Shown piece by piece: positions 30,016 to 38,767 of a DNA stretch of 64,000 bases. Positions within the stretch are counted from its first letter, which is position 1; the number at the start of each line of letters is the position of its first letter. The DNA is from Candidatus Poseidonia sp. Lineage in GTDB: Archaea; Thermoplasmatota; Poseidoniia; Poseidoniales; Poseidoniaceae. The position numbers and the translations under genes were made by a program. The notes under the pieces are model-generated. The model had not been told where the DNA came from. It did no database searches and saw nothing but the letters and a program-made list of their open reading frames with translations. The DNA lies in assembly GCA_022426155.1 (NCBI GenBank), contig JAKMEE010000005.1, positions 1-64,000 of the forward strand, in the 5' to 3' direction.

Positions 30016-30459
30016 ATGGATTTTGGACCAATACGAATTGACCACATTGGAATTGCAACACACCAACTTGACGATACTACGGGTTTTTGGAAACTTTTGG
30101 GCCTAAAGCAACATTCGGAGGATGAAACTGTTCTCGATCAAGGTGTTATGACACGCTTTTTTTCAACCTCCACGCTCAATGAAATTGGAGATGTCCCTGC
30201 AAAAATAGAATTACTTGAGCCAACAGCGGATGAAACACCGATTGGGAGATTTTTGAACCGACGTGGCCCAGGTATTCAGCAACTCTGTTTCAGTGTGGGT
30301 AACCTCACCGGGCTGCTAGAACATTTACAGCGAAATGGGATTCGTTTGATTGATGAAAAACCTCGATTGGGTGCTGGAGGGCAAATGATTGCATTTGTCC
30401 ACCCTGCATCAACAGGCGGAGTCTTGGTCGAACTCAGCCAAAGACGCTCAGATGAATGA
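30016..30459 (+). CDS. methylmalonyl-CoA epimerase
   Basis: IDHIGIATHQLDDTTGFW, KIELLEPTADETPIGRFLNRRGPGIQQLCF. Confidence 0.9.
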   Translation: MDFGPIRIDHIGIATHQLDDTTGFWKLLGLKQHSEDETVLDQGVMTRFFSTSTLNEIGDVPAKIELLEPTADETPIGRFLNRRGPGIQQLCFSVGNLTGLLEHLQRNGIRLIDEKPRLGAGGQMIAFVHPASTGGVLVELSQRRSDE

Positions 30460-30487
30460 GGGCGAATGCCTATAATCGTCCCGTCAT

Positions 30488-30805
30488 TTGAGAGGGTTGA
30501 TGAGGACTTGCATTGACCAATTACTGGCCCTGCCACACATTGATGCCCCGCGTATGAAGCATGAGGTGAATTATTTAGCAGGTCGTCTCGAAGAGTTAAG
30601 AATTCAAAGAAATATTAGCAATGAAGCATATCTTGATGCCGGTGTAATTCAGGGTGCGATTGAGTTGATTGCTAACATGATTGACATGGGTGTACCACAA
30701 CGAGAGGTTCAACAAGAGTTACAACAGCAACTTTTCCGCGCCCAACGTCTTGAAACCAAGCACCCAGGGCTTAACTGGGCAGTCGAATCAGGCCGTGCGA
30801 GTTGA
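30488..30805 (+). CDS. hypothetical protein
   Basis: ORF 105 aa filling the gap between epimerase and ABC ATPase genes, same strand. Confidence 0.5.
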   Translation: MRGLMRTCIDQLLALPHIDAPRMKHEVNYLAGRLEELRIQRNISNEAYLDAGVIQGAIELIANMIDMGVPQREVQQELQQQLFRAQRLETKHPGLNWAVESGRAS

Positions 30806-30812
30806 ACAATCC

Positions 30813-31637
30813 ATGGGCCCAGCTTTGCTCACCGCCAACGATGTATCCAAATCGTTTGGAGAAATTCAAGCTCTGAATCATGTTAATTTGGAGATTCATG
30901 AGGGTGAAATTGTAGGATTAGTAGGTTCAAACGGTGCGGGGAAGACAACACTACTACGCCTTTTTTCAGGTGTTTATGAACCTACAAGCGGTACGATGAC
31001 TCTCGCTGACGGCAAACACGTCAAGGAAGCACGCCAAAATGTTGGTGTAGTCCCTGAATCCACCGGTCTTTATTCACGATTGACTGCGTGGGAAAATATT
31101 CGTTATCATAGCAGACTTCATGGGTTGTCAGATGATATCGCATGGCACAGAACTACCGTCTTTGCACAACGTTTGGAGATGCTCGATGCTTTGGGTCGGC
31201 ATACCAAAGGATTCTCTCGTGGGATGAAGCAAAAAACTGCCCTTCTTCGAGCACTTGTGCACGCCCCAAAAGTGCTCTTACTCGATGAACCAACAGCTGG
31301 ATTAGATGTGACTAGTGCTCGCACGGTTCGATCCCTCGTTCGGCAATTAGGCGAGGAAGGAGGGACTGTCATTTATTCAACACACCAATTAGCAGAAGCT
31401 GAGGCCGTTTGTTCTAGAATTATCATCATTCACAACGGCGAGGTACGTGCCGATGGAACGCCCCAATCTTTGTTGGAATTAACAGGAGGAAAGAACCTTG
31501 AGGAAGCCTATGTGATGTTAACAAAGGATAAAGCGCGGGCAAGACAAGAGGATCAAAAACCGATGTCCAAAATTGCTACTTGGTGGCAATCATTCTTTAC
31601 ACCTAGAACACCAATGGAGGTTGGCGAAGATGAGTGA
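30813..31637 (+). CDS. ABC transporter ATP-binding protein (NatA-like)
   Basis: GLVGSNGAGKTTLLRLFSG, SRGMKQKTALLRALVHAPKVLLLDEPTAGLD, H-switch YSTHQL. Confidence 0.93.
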   Translation: MGPALLTANDVSKSFGEIQALNHVNLEIHEGEIVGLVGSNGAGKTTLLRLFSGVYEPTSGTMTLADGKHVKEARQNVGVVPESTGLYSRLTAWENIRYHSRLHGLSDDIAWHRTTVFAQRLEMLDALGRHTKGFSRGMKQKTALLRALVHAPKVLLLDEPTAGLDVTSARTVRSLVRQLGEEGGTVIYSTHQLAEAEAVCSRIIIIHNGEVRADGTPQSLLELTGGKNLEEAYVMLTKDKARARQEDQKPMSKIATWWQSFFTPRTPMEVGEDE

Positions 31638-32847
31638 TTCCTCACGACGAATTCGAACCATTGCCAAGAAAGAATTGATTGAATTCGCAAGAGATTGGCG
31701 AACCATCCTTTCACTTTTGGTGATCCCACTCCTTATGTTCCCCGTTCTGTTCATTCTGTTTCCATTACTCTTGGCATCTGAAGCTGCTGAATTGGATGCT
31801 CTTCAGGTGAATATCGTGATTCAAAGCAATGAATTTCCTGATGATTTGGAAGATTTATTGAATAATTCGAGCATGGAATTGCACTACGAATCTCTGACTT
31901 ACGAAGGCAATCTGTCCAATCCAATAGGAGAGGAAGAACGCTTGCGCAACGGTAGCGTCGATGCAATTTTACGGTTTGAGAAAGCCGAAAATATCTGGCA
32001 TTATGCAATTTTATTCATGTCGACTTCAGAGCGCGGGCAAGAAGCTCGAAATCGTATGTTAGATGTATTGAACGATTGGGAAGCGAACGAAACTGAACGG
32101 CGAATAGTGGATGCAGGCCTTGACCCAAATACCACTATCAACCCCCTACAGTGGGATGGAGATATTGCTCAGAGCGATGTTGCAACTCAAGGGGAACAAG
32201 CTGGAATGATGTTATCGCTCTTCATCCCATTGGTTCTCTCAGTCTGGACCTTCTCATCGGCAATTCAACCGTCGATTGACATGACTGCTGGTGAACGAGA
32301 ACGCGGCACACTCGAAGCCTTGTTGGGTTTGCCTTGCTCAAGAATTGAATTATTATTTGGCAAATGGTTAGCCGTTGCCACAATCACAGGTATCGGGGTC
32401 CTCTTGCAAATCTTTGGATTACTCTTTGCCATAGGGTATTTGGCATCTACAAATCTGTTATCATTGCCGGATCTATCATTGACTACGGTCCTGTTTATTG
32501 CACTTGCAGTGATGTTATTTGCTGTGATGGTTGTTGCCTTTGAATTAGCTCTGGCGATGCGCTCTCATAGTGTTAAAGAAGCAGGTTCAGTACTCGGCCC
32601 TGCAGTGATCCTAATCCTTTTCCCTGCTTTGTTCACACAAGTGATTAACCTCGATGGGATTGAAGCCTTTTGGTTTGCTATCCCAGTCGTGAATGTTCTC
32701 CTTGCTTTACGCGAGTTATTGATGGACCGATTTGTGCTCGAACATATCCTTGTCTGGGTCGTAAGTTCAACAATTTATGCCATCGCAGCAGCGGTGTATG
32801 CTGCTCGTCAATTCAAACGAGAAGACATTGTGACAAGTCTATCTTAA
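31630..32847 (+). CDS. ABC transporter permease (NatB-like Na+ exporter type)
   Basis: N-terminal KKELIEFARDWRTILSLLVIPLLMFPVLF, large loop, GERERGTLEALLGLPCSRIELLFGKWLAV. Confidence 0.88.
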   Translation: MSDSSRRIRTIAKKELIEFARDWRTILSLLVIPLLMFPVLFILFPLLLASEAAELDALQVNIVIQSNEFPDDLEDLLNNSSMELHYESLTYEGNLSNPIGEEERLRNGSVDAILRFEKAENIWHYAILFMSTSERGQEARNRMLDVLNDWEANETERRIVDAGLDPNTTINPLQWDGDIAQSDVATQGEQAGMMLSLFIPLVLSVWTFSSAIQPSIDMTAGERERGTLEALLGLPCSRIELLFGKWLAVATITGIGVLLQIFGLLFAIGYLASTNLLSLPDLSLTTVLFIALAVMLFAVMVVAFELALAMRSHSVKEAGSVLGPAVILILFPALFTQVINLDGIEAFWFAIPVVNVLLALRELLMDRFVLEHILVWVVSSTIYAIAAAVYAARQFKREDIVTSLS

Positions 32848-34385
32848 GCTCCAAATGCAATCAAGGAATCTCGAACAATAGCACAAATAAGATCGATTTC
32901 CTCTGACGTGATGGCGAAATGCGGTGTAAAGCGCAATGCATTAACTCCACCGTGAATGACTCCTAAGCCTCGTCTTCGACACCAAGGTTCGATGGCATCA
33001 AATCCAACAACAGGAAACTTCGAAGGTTCCAATTCAGCGCTACATAGTAATCCTGTTCCTTGCACCTTGGTGATAACTTCTGGGAATTCAGCTTGGAGAA
33101 CTTTGAGTTTCTCGACAAATTCCACACCGCGATTGCGGATATTTTGACGCAATTCTGGAGTCATACGATCCAAAACGGCGACCGCTGTTTCCAAGGCACG
33201 TGGATTGGTAGTCATGGTGTTCCCATAAATTCCGGTGACGTAAAGTGAGGCTGCCCGTTCATTCATGCCTAAGACTGACAAGGGATATTGACCAGCATTC
33301 AATGCCTTTGACCATGTTTCGAGGTCGGGGGCTTCGCAGTCCTCAAATCCTTCATAATCGACGATTGAAAGTGTTCCTTGGCCTCGAATCCCAGCCTGTA
33401 TTGAATCTACCAAGAGCATACTCCCATGTTCAAGAGTCAGCTTTCTTGCTTCGTCGTAAAAATCTCGTTCAACACATTGCCCAGGGTTCCCTTCTCCTTG
33501 GACTGGTTCGATGGCGAGTAATTCAATGAAAACTCCGTCCCTGTTCGCATTGTCAAACGCCTCCCGCAATGAAGCTATGTCATTAGCAGGAACTAAAATC
33601 AAATTATCTCGTTCTTCGAATGTGGCGAGATGCTGTTGATATTTCGGAAGACATGAATGAGAGATTTGAGCAGGTCGATCAGTTCGACCGTGGAACCCTT
33701 GTTCAATCGCCATCATCTTGATTTTCTTCCCTTCATGCCTAGCACCCTTTGCCGTCAATTTTTTTGCATTGACATCGGCAATTCTACAACTGACTGTAAC
33801 GGATTCTGAACCACTATTCATGCAGATAAAGGAATGAAATGGGCAAGAGCCCCGCATGTGCCCCAACTCTTTACGCAACCGGTTTTCAAGTCGCTTTTGA
33901 GAAAAAGATGCTGTCATGACATTGGCCATGACCCAGTTTTGCGACATGGCTTCGAGGATTTCATCAGGCCCATGGCCTGCTCCAAGCATCCCGTACCCAC
34001 CATTATCATGAATAACTGCTCCATGTGCAGTGATAATCCAAGGACCACGCCCACTTAGTGCAACGTATGGATTGACAGTTGCTGGATTGTAAAAATTAAC
34101 ATATCCCTCTTGTAATTGTTCTATCATCGCCCCTTCATCCATGTCAAGGGCGCTATGACCAAATTCAGAGATGATGGCTTCTTGGCCTGCTGCTGCTTCA
34201 TGGATTGCACGCCCTAATCTCGGATCATGGGGCAAAAAGAACGTGATTTCGTCATCGGTTAATCCTGTGGTCTGCATTTGCCCAGCACGACTCCGCATCA
34301 GGTGGAGAACTTCGATTGGGGCGGGTAGCACATCGGGAACCATGTCCGTTCCTCGCCTCGGACTTCTTTGAACATTGGGGCTCAT
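32844..34385 (-). CDS. class III PLP-dependent aminotransferase (possibly L-lysine 6-aminotransferase type)
   Basis: NSGSESVTVSCRIADVNA, IEQGFHGRT, VQGEGNPGQC, LLVDSIQAGIRGQGT, WSKALNAGQYPLSVLG. Substrate not determinable. Confidence 0.85.
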   Translation of the reverse strand: MSPNVQRSPRRGTDMVPDVLPAPIEVLHLMRSRAGQMQTTGLTDDEITFFLPHDPRLGRAIHEAAAGQEAIISEFGHSALDMDEGAMIEQLQEGYVNFYNPATVNPYVALSGRGPWIITAHGAVIHDNGGYGMLGAGHGPDEILEAMSQNWVMANVMTASFSQKRLENRLRKELGHMRGSCPFHSFICMNSGSESVTVSCRIADVNAKKLTAKGARHEGKKIKMMAIEQGFHGRTDRPAQISHSCLPKYQQHLATFEERDNLILVPANDIASLREAFDNANRDGVFIELLAIEPVQGEGNPGQCVERDFYDEARKLTLEHGSMLLVDSIQAGIRGQGTLSIVDYEGFEDCEAPDLETWSKALNAGQYPLSVLGMNERAASLYVTGIYGNTMTTNPRALETAVAVLDRMTPELRQNIRNRGVEFVEKLKVLQAEFPEVITKVQGTGLLCSAELEPSKFPVVGFDAIEPWCRRRGLGVIHGGVNALRFTPHFAITSEEIDLICAIVRDSLIAFGA

Positions 34386-34415
34386 TCATCTAGTAAAGTT
34401 CAATATAGAACACCT

Positions 34416-34450
34416 TAAGTATTCGCCCAGTATTACTATGCGAATACTTA
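34416..34450. promoter_or_regulatory. 35-bp near-perfect palindrome, candidate operator
   Basis: TAAGTATTCGC-CC-AGTA-T-TACT-AT-GCGAATACTTA; centred at 34433; 15 of 17 symmetric positions pair; sits between divergent genes. Confidence 0.75.
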
Positions 34451-34475
34451 TATGCCAATGTTTTGAGGAGGAATC

Positions 34476-34646
34476 ATGCCGAAAATTTCCTTGGACATGC
34501 CTCAAGAACTGATGTATGACCTCAAATTGCATGTGGGTGATGAAAAGAAATTTATCAGTTTAGCAGATGCAGTAAGAACAGCTTGCCGAAAGATGCTTGA
34601 TCAATTGGATCAAATCGACGAGAGGCATGGTAGGAGGGGTGATTAA
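34476..34646 (+). CDS. 56-aa ribbon-helix-helix DNA-binding protein (CopG/Arc-like)
   Basis: MPKISLDMPQELMYDLKLHVGDEKKFISLADAVRTACRKMLDQLDQIDERHGRRGD; strong SD (gaggagg) before ATG; below the ORF-track length cutoff. Confidence 0.8.
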   Translation: MPKISLDMPQELMYDLKLHVGDEKKFISLADAVRTACRKMLDQLDQIDERHGRRGD

Positions 34647-34647
34647 A

Positions 34648-35223
34648 ATGGTTCAACGAGATGAAGCAATGAAAGCAGTTCGCGTTCTATTGGAGTTCAT
34701 CGAGGGTGATGGGAAAGCAGAACGTGAAGGACTGTCTCGTACTCCTGAGCGAGTTGTTGATTCCTGGCAAGAAATATACGCAGGTTATCAAATGGATGCC
34801 GAAGAAATTCTAGATGCCACCTTCAATGGCGAGGGTTATGATGGAATTGTCCTCTTGCGTGATATTGAATTTCACTCCACCTGTGAACATCACCTTCAAC
34901 CGTTCAAGGGAAGGGCTCACGTAGCATACATTCCTGTTGAACGCATTGTCGGCATCAGTAAATTAGCACGAATTGTGGAATTGCATGCACGTCGTTTACA
35001 GAATCAAGAACGCATCACAAAAGGAATTGCAGATGACATCGAGTCCTATTTGAAACCGCTTGGTGCAGCGGTCATCTTAGAGGCGTCTCATGGCTGTATG
35101 CAATGCCGAGGCGTCGCCAAACAACAGGCAGTCATGACCACTTCATCCATGCGTGGTGTGTTTTTTGAAACCGCTGAAGCTCGTGCAGAATTGATGCAAT
35201 TGATTCAACAACCAAAACTATGA
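34648..35223 (+). CDS. folE: GTP cyclohydrolase I (type IA)
   Basis: RDIEFHSTCEHHLQPFKGRAHVAYIP, RLQNQERITKGIADDI, HGCMQCRGVAKQQAVMTTSSMRGVF. Confidence 0.95.
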   Translation: MVQRDEAMKAVRVLLEFIEGDGKAEREGLSRTPERVVDSWQEIYAGYQMDAEEILDATFNGEGYDGIVLLRDIEFHSTCEHHLQPFKGRAHVAYIPVERIVGISKLARIVELHARRLQNQERITKGIADDIESYLKPLGAAVILEASHGCMQCRGVAKQQAVMTTSSMRGVFFETAEARAELMQLIQQPKL

Positions 35224-35232
35224 GGCTTTACG

Positions 35233-35892
35233 ATGATCAGTGATACATGCCAACTGTCTGGAGAATCATCTGTTGATGATCCAACCGATTTGGCAACGGA
35301 ATACAATATCGTTGAAATATTTCATTCAGTACAAGGAGAAGGATTCAGGGCTGGCATTCCTCATGTTTTTGTCAGATTTGGCTCCTGCAATCTTCGTTGT
35401 GAGTGGTGCGATACAAACTTTGACGAGCATGAACCAATGAATGCAATTGATATCTTGGGTGCGATTATGAAATTCCCGTGCAAAAATATCATCTTCACCG
35501 GAGGAGAGCCTATGTTGAATGACTTATGGCCACTCAGCCGGTTGCTCAAATCAAGGGGATATCACATATCCATTGAATCCAATGGAACCATCGAAATTCC
35601 AGAAGGTTTGCTTGATTGGATTTGTATCTCCCCGAAGGATCAAATGTATCCTAATGTCGCTATAAGGCAGCAAATAGGTGATGAATTGAAATGTGTCTAT
35701 GTTGGACAAAACCTCAGCATGTACGATGAACTGCGCAAGGGCTTTGAGCATCATTTCCTCCAACCTTGTTACATCGACACCCAGAGTGTTGAGTGGAACG
35801 GTGAAAACTTTGCATCTACAGAAGCCATCGTGAAGAAACATCCTGGTTGGAGATTGTCCTTACAAACGCACAAGTGGATGGGAATATTGTAG
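35233..35892 (+). CDS. queE: 7-carboxy-7-deazaguanine synthase (radical SAM)
   Basis: FHSVQGEGFRAGIPHVFVRFGSCNLRCEWCDTNF (CxxxCxxC), IIFTGGEPMLND. Confidence 0.94.
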   Translation: MISDTCQLSGESSVDDPTDLATEYNIVEIFHSVQGEGFRAGIPHVFVRFGSCNLRCEWCDTNFDEHEPMNAIDILGAIMKFPCKNIIFTGGEPMLNDLWPLSRLLKSRGYHISIESNGTIEIPEGLLDWICISPKDQMYPNVAIRQQIGDELKCVYVGQNLSMYDELRKGFEHHFLQPCYIDTQSVEWNGENFASTEAIVKKHPGWRLSLQTHKWMGIL

Positions 35893-35900
35893 GTGATTCA

Positions 35901-37052
35901 ATGATGAGAAAAAAGGCCGTGATGGCACTGAGTGGTGGAATGGATTCATCAACTCTTTTGCTCCGTTTATTACGAGAAAATTACGATGTCACGGCTATTT
36001 CATTTGATTATGGTCAAAATCATAAGATCGAGCTCGAACGCGCTACCGAACTGATTGAACATCTCAAAGAAAATAATCAGACGCTCACTCATCAAATTGT
36101 CCAATTGTCGAGTGCCATGAATTTATTTGAAAGTGCCCTCTTAGGTGATTCCGAAATTCCTGAAGGACATTATGAAGAAGCATCGATGAAAGCTACAGTT
36201 GTCCCTAATCGAAATGCTATATTTGCATCAATTTTGTATGGAACTGCCTTATCGTTGAGTGAAAAACATCAATGCAATTCTGTTGTGGCTTTGGGAGTCC
36301 ACAGTGGTGACCACGCCATCTATCCTGATTGTCGTCCAGAATTTTACCGAGCTCTCGAGCATGCATTTTCTATTGGCAATTGGGGCAGTGAACAGGTGGA
36401 ATTTGTCCTGCCGTATCTTGATGATGACAAAATTGGTATCTTACGGGATGGTCTTCAGTCGTGCGTGGAACTTGAATTGGAATTTGATGAAATATATGTT
36501 CGAACTATTACATCGTATTCACCCGATCAAGATGGAAAGAGTGCTGGAACATCAGGCTCTGATATTGAACGGATTCTCGCATTTCATGCAATCGGACGTC
36601 GTGACCCCATTGATTATGTCAAACCATGGGACGATGTCCTCGCCAATGCCCTGAATGTGGAACGGGCATACCGTGATGAATCATATCGAGAACAACTCAC
36701 TAAGTTACAATACCAAGTGACTCGATTGCAAGGCACAGAACCTGCATTCACCGGTCAATATTGGAATGAGAAAAGAAATGGAAATTACCATTGCATCTGC
36801 TGCGATACCCTTCTCTTCATCTCATCGATGAAGTTTGATTCTGGTTGTGGATGGCCATCATTCCATAGTGAACACCAAGAAGCAAATATTACGAGAATTG
36901 AGGATAGAAGTCACGGTATGCTTCGCACAGAAGTCCAATGCAGTCGTTGTGAAGCCCACCTGGGCCATGTATTCAACGATGGGCCTCGAGCATTTGGTGG
37001 AGAACGATACTGTATTAACTCAGCATCCATGAATTTCCTGCCTGCGGAGTGA
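35901..37052 (+). CDS. queC: QueC-like 7-cyano-7-deazaguanine synthase fused to peptide-methionine (R)-S-oxide reductase (MsrB)
   Basis: N-terminal ALSGGMDSSTLLLRLLRENYDVTAISFDYGQNHKIEL (PP-loop); C-terminal GNYHCICCDTLLF...FDSGCGWPSF...CSRCEAHLGHVFNDGP...RYCINSASMNF is a full MsrB; one uninterrupted frame. Confidence 0.93.
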   Translation: MMRKKAVMALSGGMDSSTLLLRLLRENYDVTAISFDYGQNHKIELERATELIEHLKENNQTLTHQIVQLSSAMNLFESALLGDSEIPEGHYEEASMKATVVPNRNAIFASILYGTALSLSEKHQCNSVVALGVHSGDHAIYPDCRPEFYRALEHAFSIGNWGSEQVEFVLPYLDDDKIGILRDGLQSCVELELEFDEIYVRTITSYSPDQDGKSAGTSGSDIERILAFHAIGRRDPIDYVKPWDDVLANALNVERAYRDESYREQLTKLQYQVTRLQGTEPAFTGQYWNEKRNGNYHCICCDTLLFISSMKFDSGCGWPSFHSEHQEANITRIEDRSHGMLRTEVQCSRCEAHLGHVFNDGPRAFGGERYCINSASMNFLPAE

Positions 37053-37057
37053 ACATT

Positions 37058-37507
37058 ATGACAACAAGCATACGAAGATACATCGAAACAGATACAGGAC
37101 ACCGCGTTCCAAATCACAAATCTAAATGCCGACACATGCACGGTCATCGATACAGATTTGAAGCTGAAATTGAAGGTGACGTAGTGAATATTTCAGGGGT
37201 TTCTGAGGAGGGGATGCTCATGGATTTCTCAGACATAAGTGAATTGTTAACCATACACATCCACGATGTGATCGACCATGCCTTTGTTGTCTATGAAGGA
37301 GATGAACTCGGCCGAGCCGCATGCGAGGTCATGGGGGATAGCCATCGGACGGTGATTGTACCGTTTATCCCAACTGCTGAGAATCTTGCGAAATGGGCCT
37401 TTGACACATTGGCCCCCCATATTCGATCTGCCTATGGAAATCGTCTGCAACTCGTTGCAATGCATTGCAGAGAAACTCCAAAATCCTTAGCAACATGGAG
37501 AATTTGA
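37058..37507 (+). CDS. queD: 6-carboxytetrahydropterin synthase (PTPS family)
   Basis: TDTGHRVPNHKSKCRHMHGHRYRFEAEIEG, GMLMDFSDISELL, PTAENLAKWAFD. Confidence 0.92.
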   Translation: MTTSIRRYIETDTGHRVPNHKSKCRHMHGHRYRFEAEIEGDVVNISGVSEEGMLMDFSDISELLTIHIHDVIDHAFVVYEGDELGRAACEVMGDSHRTVIVPFIPTAENLAKWAFDTLAPHIRSAYGNRLQLVAMHCRETPKSLATWRI

Positions 37508-38332
37508 TTACTCAATTTTTCTCCTTCGTTCGTTTCTCCAATGGGGATTATCTGAACAAAATTCGAGTGCAGTAGTGGCATCAACAAAACCACCAATCAA
37601 ACGTGTTGCTTCATCTTCTGTAGGAGCACTTCTCATGAGGGTTCGTTTAAGCGATTGCTCCATGGATGATTTTCGCTCTGGCTTACCAGGAAGAGCCTCA
37701 CTAAACTGGTGAATTGCTTCAATCATGGTGGCTCTTAATGGTGGAGATATATGTCGTTGAAGTGGGACGATGTCTGGTAAACCTGCGTCGCTTCCCTGAG
37801 ACCTTATCACTCTTGACCGTTGACATTCATACAAAAGGGCATTGACCGCATGACTCAGGTTGGCAATTGGGTAACCCTCCCAGGTTGGTAATGTAACAAA
37901 GACATCACAACGTTCCAAATCTTCAGTGGAAAGGCCTTTCCCCTCTTCACCAAACACCAAAGCCACCTTGAGATTTGTATCTGTAATTCTGTCAACCATT
38001 TCCCACGGATACATGAAATGACGGAACAGCGTTTTGTCTCCAATTTCACGCTTACCTGATGTTCCCATCACCAATGAAAATTGATCTGTAGCCTCTGAAA
38101 AAGAGTCGAATATTTTTGCACCGTCAAGGACTCGTCTTGCATGTTTAGCACGAGCAAATGCTTCTCCATCATCAAGAGAACATTTCGGGTTGACAAGGAC
38201 GAGTTGATCAAAGCCATAATTCAGCATGCTACGACATACCGCCCCTAAATTACCGGGGTGGGATACACCGACCAAAACAACTGTGAGGTCGTAATGCGAG
38301 AGAGGAAGTGGAATATCTGCTCGCTCGCCCAT
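37508..38332 (-). CDS. SpoU/TrmJ-like RNA 2'-O-methyltransferase
   Basis: VVLVGVSHPGNLGAVCRSMLNYGFDQLVLVNP, LVFGEEGKGLSTEDLERCDVFVTLPTWEGYPIANLSHAVNALLYE. Confidence 0.9.
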   Translation of the reverse strand: MGERADIPLPLSHYDLTVVLVGVSHPGNLGAVCRSMLNYGFDQLVLVNPKCSLDDGEAFARAKHARRVLDGAKIFDSFSEATDQFSLVMGTSGKREIGDKTLFRHFMYPWEMVDRITDTNLKVALVFGEEGKGLSTEDLERCDVFVTLPTWEGYPIANLSHAVNALLYECQRSRVIRSQGSDAGLPDIVPLQRHISPPLRATMIEAIHQFSEALPGKPERKSSMEQSLKRTLMRSAPTEDEATRLIGGFVDATTALEFCSDNPHWRNERRRKIE

Positions 38333-38334
38333 GA

Positions 38335-38556
38335 CTAAGCCTCCTCCCGTTGATTCACAAATTCCATTATCCATCGAGGGTCACAAATGACGTAAAGAAA
38401 GAACAGGAATCCCCCGTTTTCTCTGTCACTCATGACCAATGAGCGTTTCTTGATGTTGTGTTGATGCCTGAGGTGTAAAATAAGAGCTTCAAGTTCTTCA
38501 GCGCTTTCACTATGAACGCTAACAGGCATTCGGTCCCAATCGACACGGACCGTCAC
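38335..38556 (-). CDS. small hypothetical protein
   Basis: 73-aa ORF tightly packed between trmJ-like and rps17e genes on the same strand. Confidence 0.5.
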   Translation of the reverse strand: MTVRVDWDRMPVSVHSESAEELEALILHLRHQHNIKKRSLVMSDRENGGFLFFLYVICDPRWIMEFVNQREEA

Positions 38557-38569
38557 GAAAGATCACCGT

Positions 38570-38761
38570 TCAATCGGTGCGTCGTTGTCGGTAACGTGTG
38601 ACGTAACCAGCAATCCAGTTGCGAAGTTTCTTTGACTCCACATCGGTGAGTTGATTCACCATCAATTTGTTGTGGTCAAAATCATCGGTGAATTTTTCAC
38701 CGTGCTCTTCACACAAACGAATGGCTCGAATTTTGATAAAACTTGGTCGAATATTTCCCAT
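38570..38761 (-). CDS. rps17e: 30S ribosomal protein S17e
   Basis: MGNIRPSFIKIRAIRLCEEHGEKFTDDFDHNKLMVNQLTDVESKKLRNWIAGYVTRYRQ. Confidence 0.93.
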   Translation of the reverse strand: MGNIRPSFIKIRAIRLCEEHGEKFTDDFDHNKLMVNQLTDVESKKLRNWIAGYVTRYRQRRTD

Positions 38762-38767
38762 GCTTGT

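Noticed and set aside
34648-37507. 7-deazaguanine DNA-modification (Dpd) island
   Set aside because: Only preQ0 synthesis genes are present; no DpdA-like transglycosylase or Dpd restriction genes nearby, so tRNA archaeosine precursor supply is the simpler reading.
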